In this document: positions 1 through 8,158 of the stretch, piece after piece
Layout: the number at the start of each line of letters is the position of its first letter
Numbering within the stretch: the first letter of the stretch is position 1
Assembly (NCBI GenBank): GCA_944383695.1
Contig: CALWQP010000015.1
Coordinates: 1-64,000 of the forward strand
DNA from: an uncultured Mediterraneibacter sp.
Lineage (GTDB): Bacteria; Bacillota; Clostridia; Lachnospirales; Lachnospiraceae
Length of the DNA: 64,000 nucleotides
Reading direction: 5' to 3'
Notes under the pieces: generated by a model
The model's database searches: none
What the model saw: only the letters and a program-made list of their open reading frames with translations
What the model was told of the DNA's origin: nothing
Made by a program: the position numbers and the translations under genes

Positions 1-21
1 TAGTTTTATAGTTTATCAAAA

Positions 22-60
22 AGTGACATTATCTCAAGAGAATCCTAAGGTGACATTATC
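22..60. repeat. direct repeat, possible insertion-sequence end
   Basis: The 11-base word GTGACATTATC occurs at 23-33 and again at 50-60, 27 bp apart, at the very left edge of the window. Short repeated words of this kind near the terminus are known from the ends of IS21-family elements, so the first 70 or so bases may be the end of such an element whose transposase genes lie outside the window. A pair of regulator-binding sites is the alternative. Seen: the repeat. Inferred: its nature. Confidence 0.35.
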
Positions 61-90
61 ATAAGTGAATAACACAGCCATCCCTGATAT

Positions 91-119
91 TTGTATTTTT
101 TCTCCTGATTTGATATAAT
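91..119 (+). promoter_or_regulatory. sigma-A-type promoter for the TSCPD gene
   Basis: A -35 TTGTAT (91-96), 17 bp spacer and a perfect -10 TATAAT (114-119) lie just before the AGGAGG ribosome binding site at 131-136. The untranslated leader would be only about 20 nt. Confidence 0.6.
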
Positions 120-145
120 GCTCCCTGATAAGGAGGTATGTGATC

Positions 146-388
146 ATGGACTATAGACCAAAAGGTGTCTGTTCACAGCAGATTCATTTTGACATCGCAG
201 ACAATAAAGTAACCAATGTATCTTTTCGCGGCGGATGCAACGGAAACTTACAGGGAATTTCCCGCCTGATCGAAGGCATGGATGTGAACGAGGCGATTTC
301 TCGTATTGAGGGAATTAAGTGCGGGTTCAAGGGGACTTCGTGCCCTGACCAGCTCGCACAGGCATTAAAAGAGGCAGTCGGGAAGTAA
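146..388 (+). CDS. TSCPD domain protein (TIGR03905 family)
   Basis: An 80-residue protein with the family's signature TSCPD near the C-terminus and a conserved GGCNGN motif in the middle. The fold resembles the C-terminal domain of vitamin B12-dependent ribonucleotide reductases. Stand-alone members are common in clostridia and have no established function; the conserved cysteines suggest metal or redox chemistry, which is inference. The ATG at 146 is preferred over the in-frame GTG at 140 because AGGAGG (131-136) sits 9 nt before it. It is a single-gene unit with its own promoter and a terminator overlapping its stop codon. Confidence 0.85.
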   Translation: MDYRPKGVCSQQIHFDIADNKVTNVSFRGGCNGNLQGISRLIEGMDVNEAISRIEGIKCGFKGTSCPDQLAQALKEAVGK

Positions 389-404
389 TTCCCGCTGCCT
401 TTTT
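372..404 (+). terminator. rho-independent terminator of the TSCPD gene
   Basis: AGGCAG and GGGAA pair with TTCCC and CTGCCT around the stop codon and are followed by a T-run. The hairpin begins inside the last codons of the gene. Confidence 0.75.
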
Positions 405-416
405 ATATACTCTCCT

Positions 417-1310
417 CTATTCTTCAATAACCACTTCTCCTGTCATCCTATGGGTAGATGTGTTCTCTTTTCTAATTTCATCCGCTAATTCTTGAATCAT
501 ATCTGCATCCTCTTCAAGAATCTCCGCTATTTCTTCTGCTGCCATTCCCTTTTCCAACTTTTTCTTAGTTATTTCCTTCAATTTGCCGCGGGCGCCTCGC
601 CGCAGGGCACTTCTCATCTGAGTGTTATAATCTCTTACGGCTTTTTCTCTCGCCTCATAATCCAAACGTTTTAACTGGTCCGCGCTGAGCTTCTGCAGTT
701 CTTCATATGCGATTCCGATATATTCATTCGCCTTTGCCACATCTTCGAACTCCTCTCTGCTCTTCCCGCCGAAAAACCGCATCCATGAAATAATATCTTC
801 CTCGCCCTGCATCTTTTGCGGCAGCTTTTTAAGCTCAAGAATCTGGATTTCCATAAGATCTGTATACTTTTTTCCGGTCTTTTCATCACAGAAACTAATC
901 CTGCGGCAGCACACGTCGTCATCAGTGAAATGAATAAAATCCAGAATACTCACGTGAATACATTTTTTCAGTTCCTCGTAAGAGTCCCCCTTTTTTAGCT
1001 GACCAGTAAATGTCTTTCCCAAATAAAAGAGAACCCTTGCATCTCAGTAGTCAAAGTATACCACCTGCATCTCCATATCAATCTGCGTTCCGTCTTGAAG
1101 AAGGATCAGAGCATCCAATATTCCAAGCTTGTCATTCCCATATTCCCGTTTTAATGTGGTGGGAAGAAGTTTCGTCTTACTGATCTCGTCCGGACTGCGC
1201 CTCAATAATGCGGCGATAAATCCTTTTCTCACATCAGGATTATCCATAAGATTTTTAAAGCAGATATCCACGGTGGGAAGCATTATAAAATTGTTATTTG
1301 TTTTTTCCAT
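417..1310 (-). pseudogene. Rpn-family PD-(D/E)XK nuclease/transposase, interrupted by one in-frame stop
   Basis: Two same-frame pieces, an N-terminal part starting at ATG 1308-1310 (residues MEKTNNNF) and a C-terminal part ending at 417, are separated only by TGA at 1044-1046. The flanking residues read VVYFDY-stop-DARVLFYLGK; family members usually have tryptophan there, so a single TGG to TGA change explains the break. Rpn proteins are recombination-promoting nucleases often found in many copies in gut bacteria. The N-terminal half retains the conserved acidic region (LDALILLQDGTQIDMEMQ). The C-terminal half carries the helical region with GMAAEEIAEIL. A purine-rich AGGAAAGG ribosome binding site precedes the start. 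Readthrough or a sequencing error at 1044-1046 is the alternative. Confidence 0.8.
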
Positions 1311-1747
1311 ATAATATCCTTTCCTGTAAAAGTAAGTTAAACTCTTTGATCTGCAGGAAGGATTTGTTCTTATACCTATTTTAACACAACGTTTCTGCGT
1401 ATGGAAGGCATAGCTTAAATCCCTGCAAAACATTATTTCTGAATCTGTTTTAATTGTTCCAGAATCTGTTTTGTGTTGCTTTTGATTGAAAATTTCCCAT
1501 GAACATGGGATAATCAGGTTTAATAAATAGAAATAAGATGTCATTGTTTGAAAGAACAGTGATATAATATATAAGAAAAAATCTCCCTTAAGCCCTGAGA
1601 GCAGCCGCCGTATGTAGCGCCCTTGATTTGTGGTGTTTCTCGGAACAGGTTTCTCAAATCTTTAATCTGATTTTTTATAGTTTCCGTGGCGTGCACCGGC
1701 GGCTGCTCTCAGAACTTAAGGGAGGGTGCTATTAAATTATATGCGGG
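1311..1747. other. intergenic region, protein-free
   Basis: No convincing protein gene is seen. The longer leftward frame through 1311-1544 is only an unsupported upstream extension of the Rpn pseudogene. The notable content is the long hairpin at 1583-1724, listed separately. Confidence 0.6.
1583..1724 (-). ncRNA. candidate structured RNA with 28-bp closing helix and terminator
   Basis: Arms 1583-1610 and 1697-1724 are inverted repeats with two differences in 28 bases. On the minus strand both differences become G-U pairs (on the plus strand they are C-A mismatches), so an unbroken 28-bp helix forms only in minus-strand RNA. Inside it nest CGCC/GGCG (1688-1691 with 1618-1621) and CGGAA/UUCCG (1682-1686 with 1641-1645). 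A run of six T on the minus strand follows the helix (1582 downward), as in a terminator, and a minus-strand TATAAT (1736-1741) would start transcription a few bases before the helix. I do not recognise an RNA family. A miniature transposable element is the alternative; no clear target duplication is visible. Confidence 0.45.
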
Positions 1748-2242
1748 TTAGTTGATAAATATGCCGTTAGTCACGGAGGCTGTTTCTTCGTAGGGATATT
1801 CGTCCCCAGCAATATGATGTGCCCTTACTCTGTAATAGTATCCACCTTCAACATATACTGTTCTTGCAGTAGACATATAGATATCATTTTCCACTTGTTC
1901 TACCCAGGAAGCCACCTGCCCCCACTCATCTACTTCTTCAAGATATTGATCAACGAATACCAGCGTTGCGATATGCTTTACTTCTTTATTGGCTGTAGTT
2001 GAGGCGTATGCATATACCTTGCCGCGTCCTGCTTTGGATATCGTGCAATCCCCAGTCATCAAATATACACCTCTTGCTTTGCCATCAGTACTATAACCGG
2101 TGGAACTATCTTCTGTTGTTAAATACGATCCATCCACCATCTTTATCTCTGTCTCTGAGGCTTCTGTTGGATTCACAGACACTGTTACTATCATACAGCA
2201 AACTGCCAAGCTACTTAAAATTGATAAAATACGCTTTTTCAT
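1748..2242 (-). CDS. secreted DUF6147-like protein
   Basis: A 164-residue protein with a typical signal peptide (KKR, then a hydrophobic stretch at residues 5-22, cleavage near residue 29). The mature part contains the conserved run GYSTDGKARGVYLMTGDC, a second conserved block KVYAYASTTAN, and a beta-rich C-terminus with WGQVASWVEQ and YYYRVRAHH. This pattern matches small secreted proteins of Lachnospiraceae grouped as DUF6147, of unknown function; the family name is from memory and should be confirmed. It is probably monocistronic. The structured-RNA candidate lies immediately downstream on the same strand. Confidence 0.65.
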   Translation of the reverse strand: MKKRILSILSSLAVCCMIVTVSVNPTEASETEIKMVDGSYLTTEDSSTGYSTDGKARGVYLMTGDCTISKAGRGKVYAYASTTANKEVKHIATLVFVDQYLEEVDEWGQVASWVEQVENDIYMSTARTVYVEGGYYYRVRAHHIAGDEYPYEETASVTNGIFIN

Positions 2243-2319
2243 CTTTTGCCCTCTTGAATATTACTTAAGATATGTTCCCTATGTTAAGTAAACAATCAAG
2301 CTTCGAAAAACTTACGCGT

Positions 2320-3093
2320 TTAATATAAAATAAATAAATTTTTTATAATTTTGTCAAATTCCTCTTTTTCTATGATTCCCATAAGCTGATATTGCGCATC
2401 TGCATACTCAAATTCTCCTACATATCTGATTTCTTTTGACTCCTCTATCTCATATGCTTTTATTTTAACAACTATCCCTCCTATGGATTCCAACTGATAT
2501 TTATCAACTAATCTATCTGTTGTAATCTGCCCAAGAGAAGAATCTTCATCATTCATATACATCATATATCTGATGACTTGTCCATCACAGTCATATAATA
2601 AAGTTGCCTTTCTTTGATCTTTATCTATCTCATATTCTCTTAAATATGTTTTCGAAGGCATATATGCCATTCTAACAGTTGATATTCCCAGTTCAGTTCC
2701 TATTTCTTTATATATGTGTACCTCATCAAGATCCTCCGTCTTCTGTGAATCCATTTTTTCCACATCAATATAAGACAGCTTCTCATCCCCCGCAATCCTG
2801 TCCCACAGCACCTTCCAATATGACTTACTTCCCACACTTGTCATCACGCTCCCGAATACGAGGATAAACACAGCCGCCAGCGCCATGACGACATAGCGCT
2901 TCTTCTTTTTGCGATATACTTTCTTTGACCGCTTGTCATATTCGTAGTCCTGTATTTTATTAAAGAGAGCAGTTTCCATCTCTTCAGACACAGTAATATC
3001 ATCAAGGTCTTTCCTGTCCTTGACTTCTTTTTCTATCCTTCTGGCTTCTTTGTCGATTTCTTCTTTCAGTGATAATTTTTTAAGTTCTTTCAT
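2320..3093 (-). CDS. membrane anti-sigma-like protein (DUF4367-type C-terminus)
   Basis: A 257-residue protein with a charged, helical cytoplasmic N-terminus (residues 1-65), one membrane segment at about 68-88, and an extracellular domain with the YMPSKTYLREYE and YLMGI-type strands typical of DUF4367. That layout matches anti-sigma factors that hold an ECF sigma factor at the membrane; its likely partner is the sigma factor at 4340-4891, on the same strand beyond murG. The ATG at 3093 is chosen because AAAAAGG lies about 8 nt before it; a GTG nine bases upstream is also in frame. Function is inferred from architecture and neighbourhood. Confidence 0.65.
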   Translation of the reverse strand: MKELKKLSLKEEIDKEARRIEKEVKDRKDLDDITVSEEMETALFNKIQDYEYDKRSKKVYRKKKKRYVVMALAAVFILVFGSVMTSVGSKSYWKVLWDRIAGDEKLSYIDVEKMDSQKTEDLDEVHIYKEIGTELGISTVRMAYMPSKTYLREYEIDKDQRKATLLYDCDGQVIRYMMYMNDEDSSLGQITTDRLVDKYQLESIGGIVVKIKAYEIEESKEIRYVGEFEYADAQYQLMGIIEKEEFDKIIKNLFILY

Positions 3094-3126
3094 TCTCTGC
3101 ACCTTTTTTCTGTCCTATATTTTTCC

Positions 3127-3154
3127 TTGACATTTCACCAAATAAGGTTAAGAT
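3127..3154 (+). promoter_or_regulatory. promoter of murG
   Basis: Consensus -35 TTGACA (3127-3132), 16 bp spacer and -10 TAAGAT (3149-3154), about 48 bp before the murG start. Confidence 0.55.
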
Positions 3155-3201
3155 GAAATTAGCTTTAGCCGTGCATTACTACATTTTCTGGAGGTTGCTT
3201 T

Positions 3202-4272
3202 ATGAAACGAATCATCCTGACCGGCGGCGGCACCGCCGGACATGTTACTCCTAATATCGCCCTGATTCCCAGACTCAGAGAGCTGGGGTATGACATTCAA
3301 TATATCGGCTCTTATAACGGCATTGAAAAGGATCTTATCGAACCTTTCGGCATTCCTTATCATGGGATATCTTCGGGCAAACTGCGCCGCTATTTCAGCG
3401 TACAGAATTTTACAGATCCCTTTCGTGTGGTCAAAGGCTTCGGAGAAGCCCGCAAACTGATCAAAGATTTAAATCCTGATGTAATTTTCTCAAAAGGCGG
3501 TTTCGTATCTGTACCTGTCGTCCTCGCCGGAAAGCGGTGCAAAATCCCGGTTATCATCCATGAATCCGATATGACAGCTGGTCTTGCGAACAAGATCGCG
3601 ATTCCTTCTGCGTCAAAAGTATGCTGCAATTTCCCAGAGACTCTTGACTCTCTTCCACAGGGAAAAGCTGTCCTCACAGGGTCTCCTATCCGTCAGGAGC
3701 TTCTTTCGGGAAATAAGATCGCAGCCCTAGATCTGTGTGGATTCACAGCAGATAAGCCTGTCATCCTTGTGATAGGCGGAAGCCTTGGATCTGTTGTGGT
3801 CAACAATGCCGTGCGCCAGAGTCTTCCTGCACTTCTAAAGGACTTCCAGATCATCCATCTGTGCGGAAAAGGCAAGACAGACGACTCTCTGAAGGATACA
3901 AAGGGCTACTGCCAGTTTGAATATGTCAAAAACGAGCTTCGGGATATCTTTGCTCTTGCTGATATCGTGATCTCCAGGGCAGGAGCAAATGCGATCTGCG
4001 AGCTGCTGGCTCTCAGAATACCGAATCTTCTCATACCGCTCTCCGCAAAGGCAAGCCGGGGCGACCAGCTCCTGAATGCGCGTTCGTTTGAACGCCAGGG
4101 CTTCAGCATGGTCCTCGAAGAAGAAGAACTCTCCGAAGAGACTCTTGTACCGGCAGTCCATTCACTCTACGAAAACCGTGGAACTTTCATTGATTCCATG
4201 AGAGGCTCGGGACAGCAGGACTCCATTCATACGATCATTTCCCTGATCGAGGAGGCCGCTTCTTCAAAATAA
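3202..4272 (+). CDS. murG: UDP-N-acetylglucosamine--lipid I N-acetylglucosaminyltransferase
   Basis: MurG transfers GlcNAc from UDP-GlcNAc to lipid I on the inner face of the membrane, making lipid II for peptidoglycan. At 356 residues it has the usual length. The N-terminal GGGTAGHVTPN glycine-rich loop, FSKGGFVSVP, the IGGSLGS loop starting the C-terminal Rossmann domain, and SRAGANAICELLALRIPNLLIP of the donor site are all present. GGAGG precedes the ATG. The gene stands alone on the plus strand, outside any division/cell-wall cluster and between a probable anti-sigma gene and a sigma gene. It has its own promoter and a strong terminator, so it may be a second copy beside a dcw-cluster murG elsewhere. 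Confidence 0.95.
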   Translation: MKRIILTGGGTAGHVTPNIALIPRLRELGYDIQYIGSYNGIEKDLIEPFGIPYHGISSGKLRRYFSVQNFTDPFRVVKGFGEARKLIKDLNPDVIFSKGGFVSVPVVLAGKRCKIPVIIHESDMTAGLANKIAIPSASKVCCNFPETLDSLPQGKAVLTGSPIRQELLSGNKIAALDLCGFTADKPVILVIGGSLGSVVVNNAVRQSLPALLKDFQIIHLCGKGKTDDSLKDTKGYCQFEYVKNELRDIFALADIVISRAGANAICELLALRIPNLLIPLSAKASRGDQLLNARSFERQGFSMVLEEEELSEETLVPAVHSLYENRGTFIDSMRGSGQQDSIHTIISLIEEAASSK

Positions 4273-4286
4273 AACTTCTTTTCCGT

Positions 4287-4320
4287 GAACAGGTATCTCC
4301 GGGATACCTGTTCATTTTTT
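4287..4320 (+). terminator. terminator of murG
   Basis: A perfect 11-bp stem (GAACAGGTATC / GATACCTGTTC) with a 5-nt loop, followed by ATTTTTT. Confidence 0.9.
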
Positions 4321-4339
4321 CCGGTTTATTCTTCCCTAT

Positions 4340-4891
4340 TTATACTCTCCGGCTTATCTCTTCATATTCCACACCATACGTTTTCCTCATCCAGACTTTC
4401 GCCCTGTGCAGGATGCTGTGAAGAACGTTCAGCCGGACACCCATCATTTCAGCTACTCTCTCCTGAGGAATATCCATGTAATAAGCGAGCAGAACTGCGT
4501 CGTGCCATCTTGGGTTTTTCTCCATCAGAGCTGAAAGTATACGGTCATTAAGTTCTTCCGTATCTGCTGTATGCTCCTGTTCTAAATAACTGTCTTCTAT
4601 ACTTTCCGTGGACAGCGTATTGTTCAGGCCGTTCTCTTCATCATCGATTGAGACCATACCCTCATTTTTCTTCTTGTAATTTATCGCTGCATTCTTGGCG
4701 ACCGTATATAACCATGAAGCGGCCTTTTCTCTTTTGAAATCTTCAAATCCTATGTACAGTTTAAGAAACGTATCCTGAGTTATGTCTTCTGCCGCATCGT
4801 AATTGTTGCCTGAATAAATGTATGCCACTTTCAGGACGAGATTCTTATACTTCTCATAAATCTCGTTAAATTCACGATTACCTGTCAACAT
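4340..4891 (-). CDS. ECF-type RNA polymerase sigma factor
   Basis: A 183-residue sigma-70 family protein. Region 2 lies at about residues 5-75 (YKNLVLKVAYIYSGN, the AAEDITQDTFLKLY core-binding helix, ASWLYTVAKNAAINYKKK). An acidic linker follows, then region 4 at about 115-170 (VLLAYYMDIPQERVAEMMGV, then the recognition helix VLHSILHRAKVWMRK). Its start lies 12 nt after the HIT gene stop, with GGAG overlapping that intergenic stretch, so the two are cotranscribed. The membrane protein at 2320-3093 is the best candidate anti-sigma partner, although murG on the other strand separates them. Confidence 0.9.
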   Translation of the reverse strand: MLTGNREFNEIYEKYKNLVLKVAYIYSGNNYDAAEDITQDTFLKLYIGFEDFKREKAASWLYTVAKNAAINYKKKNEGMVSIDDEENGLNNTLSTESIEDSYLEQEHTADTEELNDRILSALMEKNPRWHDAVLLAYYMDIPQERVAEMMGVRLNVLHSILHRAKVWMRKTYGVEYEEISRRV

Positions 4892-4903
4892 AATTTCTCC
4901 GGT

Positions 4904-5311
4904 CTATTTCATTTTATCCAATATTTCGTTTTTATCTGCATCCGTGAGCTCTCCCATATGCCAGCCGAGCCCGACCTTGTCCCCTTTGTACCTGGGAATC
5001 ATGTGCATATGGAAGTGAAATACTGTCTGGCCTGCACACTCTTCATTGTTCTGCACGATATTATATCCGTCGCAGCCAAGCACATCTGTCATCTTTGTGA
5101 CCATCTTCTTTGCCAGCATCATCGCTTTTCCGGCAACAGCTTCGTTGATGTCATACAGATTTCTGTAATGTTCCTTTGGAATGATCAGGGCATGTCCTTT
5201 TGACGCGGGACCCAGATCAAGGATCACTCGGAAATCGTCATCCTCAAAAAGTGTTGCGGAAGGAATCTCGCCTGCCGCGATCTTACAGAAAATACAGTCT
5301 TTCTCTCTCAT
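4904..5311 (-). CDS. HIT family nucleotide hydrolase
   Basis: A 135-residue histidine-triad protein. The N-terminal CIFCKIAAGEIPS is the zinc/dimer region of the Hint group. ILDLGPASKGHALIIPKEH follows, and the triad HFHMHMIPR is near the C-terminus. Hint-type enzymes hydrolyse purine nucleoside phosphoramidates and AMP-lysine-type adducts. The longer upstream frame (to 5440) is dismissed: ATG 5309-5311 has AAGAGGA in front and begins at the family's normal N-terminus. First gene of a two-gene unit with the sigma factor. Confidence 0.93.
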   Translation of the reverse strand: MREKDCIFCKIAAGEIPSATLFEDDDFRVILDLGPASKGHALIIPKEHYRNLYDINEAVAGKAMMLAKKMVTKMTDVLGCDGYNIVQNNEECAGQTVFHFHMHMIPRYKGDKVGLGWHMGELTDADKNEILDKMK

Positions 5312-5531
5312 TTGTTTTTCCTCTTTTCCACAGAATATTTCTGATTGTAGTATATCCCATTTTCTGGAAAAAGAGAAGAAGTTTATCAGAACCTCTTTTT
5401 TCCCGTCTATTTGCCCCCTGGCTGTCGAAAGGTGTCGCATTGATTCTGTTGAACACCTGGGGATGACATGCTAGACTAAATGATAATAAATGACCAACCG
5501 CCGGATCGTAACAGAAAGGGAGGAATTTCCT

Positions 5532-6263
5532 GTGTTCACCAACATAGATATTAATAAAATGAACCGTCTTATGGAAGAAAATAAGGACGTGAAACAGATC
5601 ATCTCTCAGCTTCTTGAAAACCATCATACTACCGTATCTATGATCGCGCATGAGATACGCAATCCCCTGACCCTTGTATCTTCATCTCTCCAGATCATGG
5701 AGAAACAGCACCCTGAGGTCAAAGAATTCAACAACTGGGATCAGACTATGGAAGATATACAGTTCATGTGCAGCCTGTTAAACGATCTTTCTTCTTTTAA
5801 TAACAGTTCAACGCTCCATCATTCTGTGTTTTCTATTGAACAGCTGATCAAAAATATTGCTGTCTCTTTTGCCATCTCTCTTGATGCGGATGGCTCGGAC
5901 ATCGAGTTTACTTCCCGGATCGTGCCAGGCATGGGCGATTTTACCGGGGATAAGATTAAACTTGAAGAAGTGCTGCTCAATCTGCTTCGTAATGCAAGAG
6001 AAGCTGTTGGCGAAAATGGACGCATCTCACTTACTGCCGAACGGCTGAAAGACGCAGTGATCATCCGCTGCCAGGATAATGGCTGCGGCATCCCGGAAAA
6101 CATCATAGACACAATATTTGATCCCTTTGTGACCTATAAGGAAAACGGCACCGGGCTTGGGCTTTCATCGTCCAAACAGATCGTAGAAGCACATGGCGGC
6201 AGCATATGCGCAGAGTCTTCTCCTGAAACAGGCACCGTCTTTACGGTCACGCTTCCGGCCTGA
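5532..6263 (+). CDS. soluble sensor histidine kinase
   Basis: A kinase of about 243 residues with no membrane segment and no PAS domain. The dimerisation/phosphoacceptor helix has the H-box MIAHEIRNPLTLV. The ATPase domain shows the N-box LLNLLRNAREAV, G1 DNGCGIP and G2 ENGTGLGLSSSKQIVEAHGG. It resembles the catalytic part of clostridial sporulation-type orphan kinases (inference). No response regulator is nearby. GTG 5532 is preferred as start because AAGGGAGGA (5516-5524) lies 7 nt before it; an in-frame ATG at 5490 has no such site. The 3' end overlaps the convergent rhomboid gene by 17 bp. Confidence 0.88.
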   Translation: MFTNIDINKMNRLMEENKDVKQIISQLLENHHTTVSMIAHEIRNPLTLVSSSLQIMEKQHPEVKEFNNWDQTMEDIQFMCSLLNDLSSFNNSSTLHHSVFSIEQLIKNIAVSFAISLDADGSDIEFTSRIVPGMGDFTGDKIKLEEVLLNLLRNAREAVGENGRISLTAERLKDAVIIRCQDNGCGIPENIIDTIFDPFVTYKENGTGLGLSSSKQIVEAHGGSICAESSPETGTVFTVTLPA

Positions 6264-6861
6264 TATACGGACCATGGGCATTCTTCCTGCGGTAGAGGAT
6301 GACCGCTATGACAAATCCGCTGATCAGTCCGCCTATATGCGCCCAGTTATCCACACCGCTGCTGGTCAGCCCAAAATACAGGCTGAGCATGACCATGACC
6401 AGCATTCCTCTGCCGGACAGCCGTCCCAGCATTCCTCTGTTTGCGATCACTACATATAGCAGCGCTCCCATAAGCCCGAATATCGCTCCCGAAGCTCCTG
6501 CGGACACAGCATATGTTTCTGCAGATATGCCATGGTACAAGGAGAGGAGATTGCCTCCGATCCCACTGACCAGATAGATGAGCAGAATTCGTATTTTCCC
6601 GATCTCTAATTCCAGATTCCAGCCGAGCGCCCCGAGCAGGACCATGTTGTTGAGCAGATGGCTGATGCCAAAATGCAGGAACATACTGGTAAATATGCGG
6701 TAAAACTCATGTCCCTGTGTCACCATGGGCTCATACATTGCTCCGTGCTGAAGCAGAAATGCAGCGTCTTCTGTATCTCCAAACAAAGATAAGAAAAGAA
6801 ATACTGCGATATTGATAACGATCAATGCAACGGTACAAATAGCTTCTGGTTTTTGTCTCAC
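6247..6861 (-). CDS. rhomboid family intramembrane serine protease
   Basis: A 204-residue polytopic protein with about six membrane segments. The catalytic serine is in GASGAIFG (about residue 127) and the catalytic histidine in NWAHIGG near the last helix; the HFGISHLLNNM motif in the second helix is also present. Rhomboids cleave membrane proteins within or near their transmembrane helices. The gene starts 35 bp after the pilus operon's DUF6382 gene on the same strand and may be cotranscribed, so pilins or pseudopilins are possible but unproven substrates. Confidence 0.92.
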   Translation of the reverse strand: MRQKPEAICTVALIVINIAVFLFLSLFGDTEDAAFLLQHGAMYEPMVTQGHEFYRIFTSMFLHFGISHLLNNMVLLGALGWNLELEIGKIRILLIYLVSGIGGNLLSLYHGISAETYAVSAGASGAIFGLMGALLYVVIANRGMLGRLSGRGMLVMVMLSLYFGLTSSGVDNWAHIGGLISGFVIAVILYRRKNAHGPYIRPEA

Positions 6862-6896
6862 ACTAAATCCTCTTTTCTTATTTTATGGTCTTTCTA

Positions 6897-7745
6897 TTAT
6901 AAATGCCCTTCAGTTTCCTGTCCATCTATTTCGGTGATCAGGTCATCCCACCTCCCCCAACGCCCATTCTTTATCCTTCGAACCGCCTTTCTCAGAGGAC
7001 CGCAGCGTGGACCATCCTCCCTGACGCTCTCACTATCCGGTCTTTTTCGTTCATGGCTTTTCCATTCATAATTTTTCCGCTCTTCATCATCCGTACAGAA
7101 TACGGCGCTGTCCGGCAGCCCGCCGTATCTTTCGCTGCCTGCTTTTCCTTCTTTATAATGTCCTTCTCTTCCGCATTCTTCTTTACGGTATTCATCCCTG
7201 CGATATCCTTCCATGATTTTTTTCAGGTCATAATTCTCCTTAAGCGTCTCTTTATGAAGCCTGTATACAAGTAAAATTCCTTCTGTGTCCTGATAATCCA
7301 GTTTTTTTACAAAATACTCTGTCATTTCATGGAAGGATGCACTGAGACTTTTTTTCTTTTCCTGATCCCGGACCGGAAGATAACAGAACCGGTATGTCCT
7401 ATCTTTTATAAAAATCAGCTCCGGCATGAGCAGTATGCGATCCGGATCAAGCAGATGATTCTTTACGGTATCTGTCATTTCCATAAATTGTATTGTAAAG
7501 CGTTCGATATCTTCTTTTTTCATCTCCTGTCTGCTGTACCGCTTCTCCATGCTCACTGCATCCCCAGGATAAAATGTGTATCTGCTCTGCCCATCGCGTC
7601 CGCTTCCGGTCACTTTCAGAAGGGAACAGATGTTATTGTGGCTAAGCATGCGCATCTGATAGTCCTCTTCATAAGGCATCTCCATGTCGACATGAACTGC
7701 TGTTCGCTCCCATTCATTTTCATATGTAATCTTCACGTAATCCAC
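6897..7745 (-). CDS. DUF6382 domain protein of the Tad locus
   Basis: A 282-residue soluble protein. Residues 1-175 fit the DUF6382 domain usually found in Gram-positive Tad loci, including the opening YVKITYENEWERT and ILLMPELIFIKD. In many relatives this domain is followed by an FHA phosphopeptide-binding domain; here the C-terminal third is instead a low-complexity charged region (RRDEYRKEECGREGHYKEGK) with no FHA motif seen. It overlaps the upstream TadE-like gene by 13 bp. It probably regulates or scaffolds pilus assembly; function unknown. Confidence 0.7.
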   Translation of the reverse strand: MDYVKITYENEWERTAVHVDMEMPYEEDYQMRMLSHNNICSLLKVTGSGRDGQSRYTFYPGDAVSMEKRYSRQEMKKEDIERFTIQFMEMTDTVKNHLLDPDRILLMPELIFIKDRTYRFCYLPVRDQEKKKSLSASFHEMTEYFVKKLDYQDTEGILLVYRLHKETLKENYDLKKIMEGYRRDEYRKEECGREGHYKEGKAGSERYGGLPDSAVFCTDDEERKNYEWKSHERKRPDSESVREDGPRCGPLRKAVRRIKNGRWGRWDDLITEIDGQETEGHL

Positions 7746-8158
7746 CTCATTTGTCTGATACGTCTCTCAGGTCTTATGATCCGTGCTTTCTGGCATATTT
7801 CTAATTTCATGAAAGACCGCTGTGCCGATACTGACACTTTGATTTCTTTTTCTGTTTTGTCAACAGATACCTTGGCTTCTGTCATATAGATCAGCTTTCC
7901 TTCTGTGCGTTCTCTGAAAAATGCTTCCAGATCATATCCTTCTGTTTTTCCGCGCTCTGCCTGTGCTCCGAGCAATGCTGTCTCTCCGGCCGCTCCATTG
8001 ATGACCGCCTTATCATGGTAGTAAAACACCACGTGTATGATAAGCACGAACAATCCCAGGAATATCGGCATGATATATGACATTTCTATGACAGAACTTC
8101 CTTTCATATATCTTCTCCGGTATCTTCTCTGGATTTTTCCCTGCTTAATATGTGCCAA
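7733..8158 (-). CDS. TadE-like pseudopilin
   Basis: A 141-residue protein with a basic N-terminus (QRRYRRRYMKGS), then the TadE signature SSVIEMSYIMPIFLGLFVLIIHVVFYYHDKAVINGAA: a single membrane helix with the conserved glutamate at the start and a following helix. TadE-family proteins are processed by the Tad prepilin peptidase and help build Flp pili. It overlaps its neighbours on both sides (14 bp with the peptidase, 13 bp with the DUF6382 gene), indicating translational coupling. Confidence 0.82.
   Translation of the reverse strand: MAHIKQGKIQRRYRRRYMKGSSVIEMSYIMPIFLGLFVLIIHVVFYYHDKAVINGAAGETALLGAQAERGKTEGYDLEAFFRERTEGKLIYMTEAKVSVDKTEKEIKVSVSAQRSFMKLEICQKARIIRPERRIRQMRWIT

Noticed and set aside
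1044-1544. A separate 166-residue protein
   Set aside because: Only the part from 1310 downward matches the Rpn family and has a ribosome binding site. The upstream codons are noncoding, and the frame continues after the TGA into the next fragment.
1583-1724. Retron msr-msd or CRISPR-related RNA
   Set aside because: Retrons need a reverse transcriptase gene next door and none is present; no cas genes or spaced direct repeats are seen.
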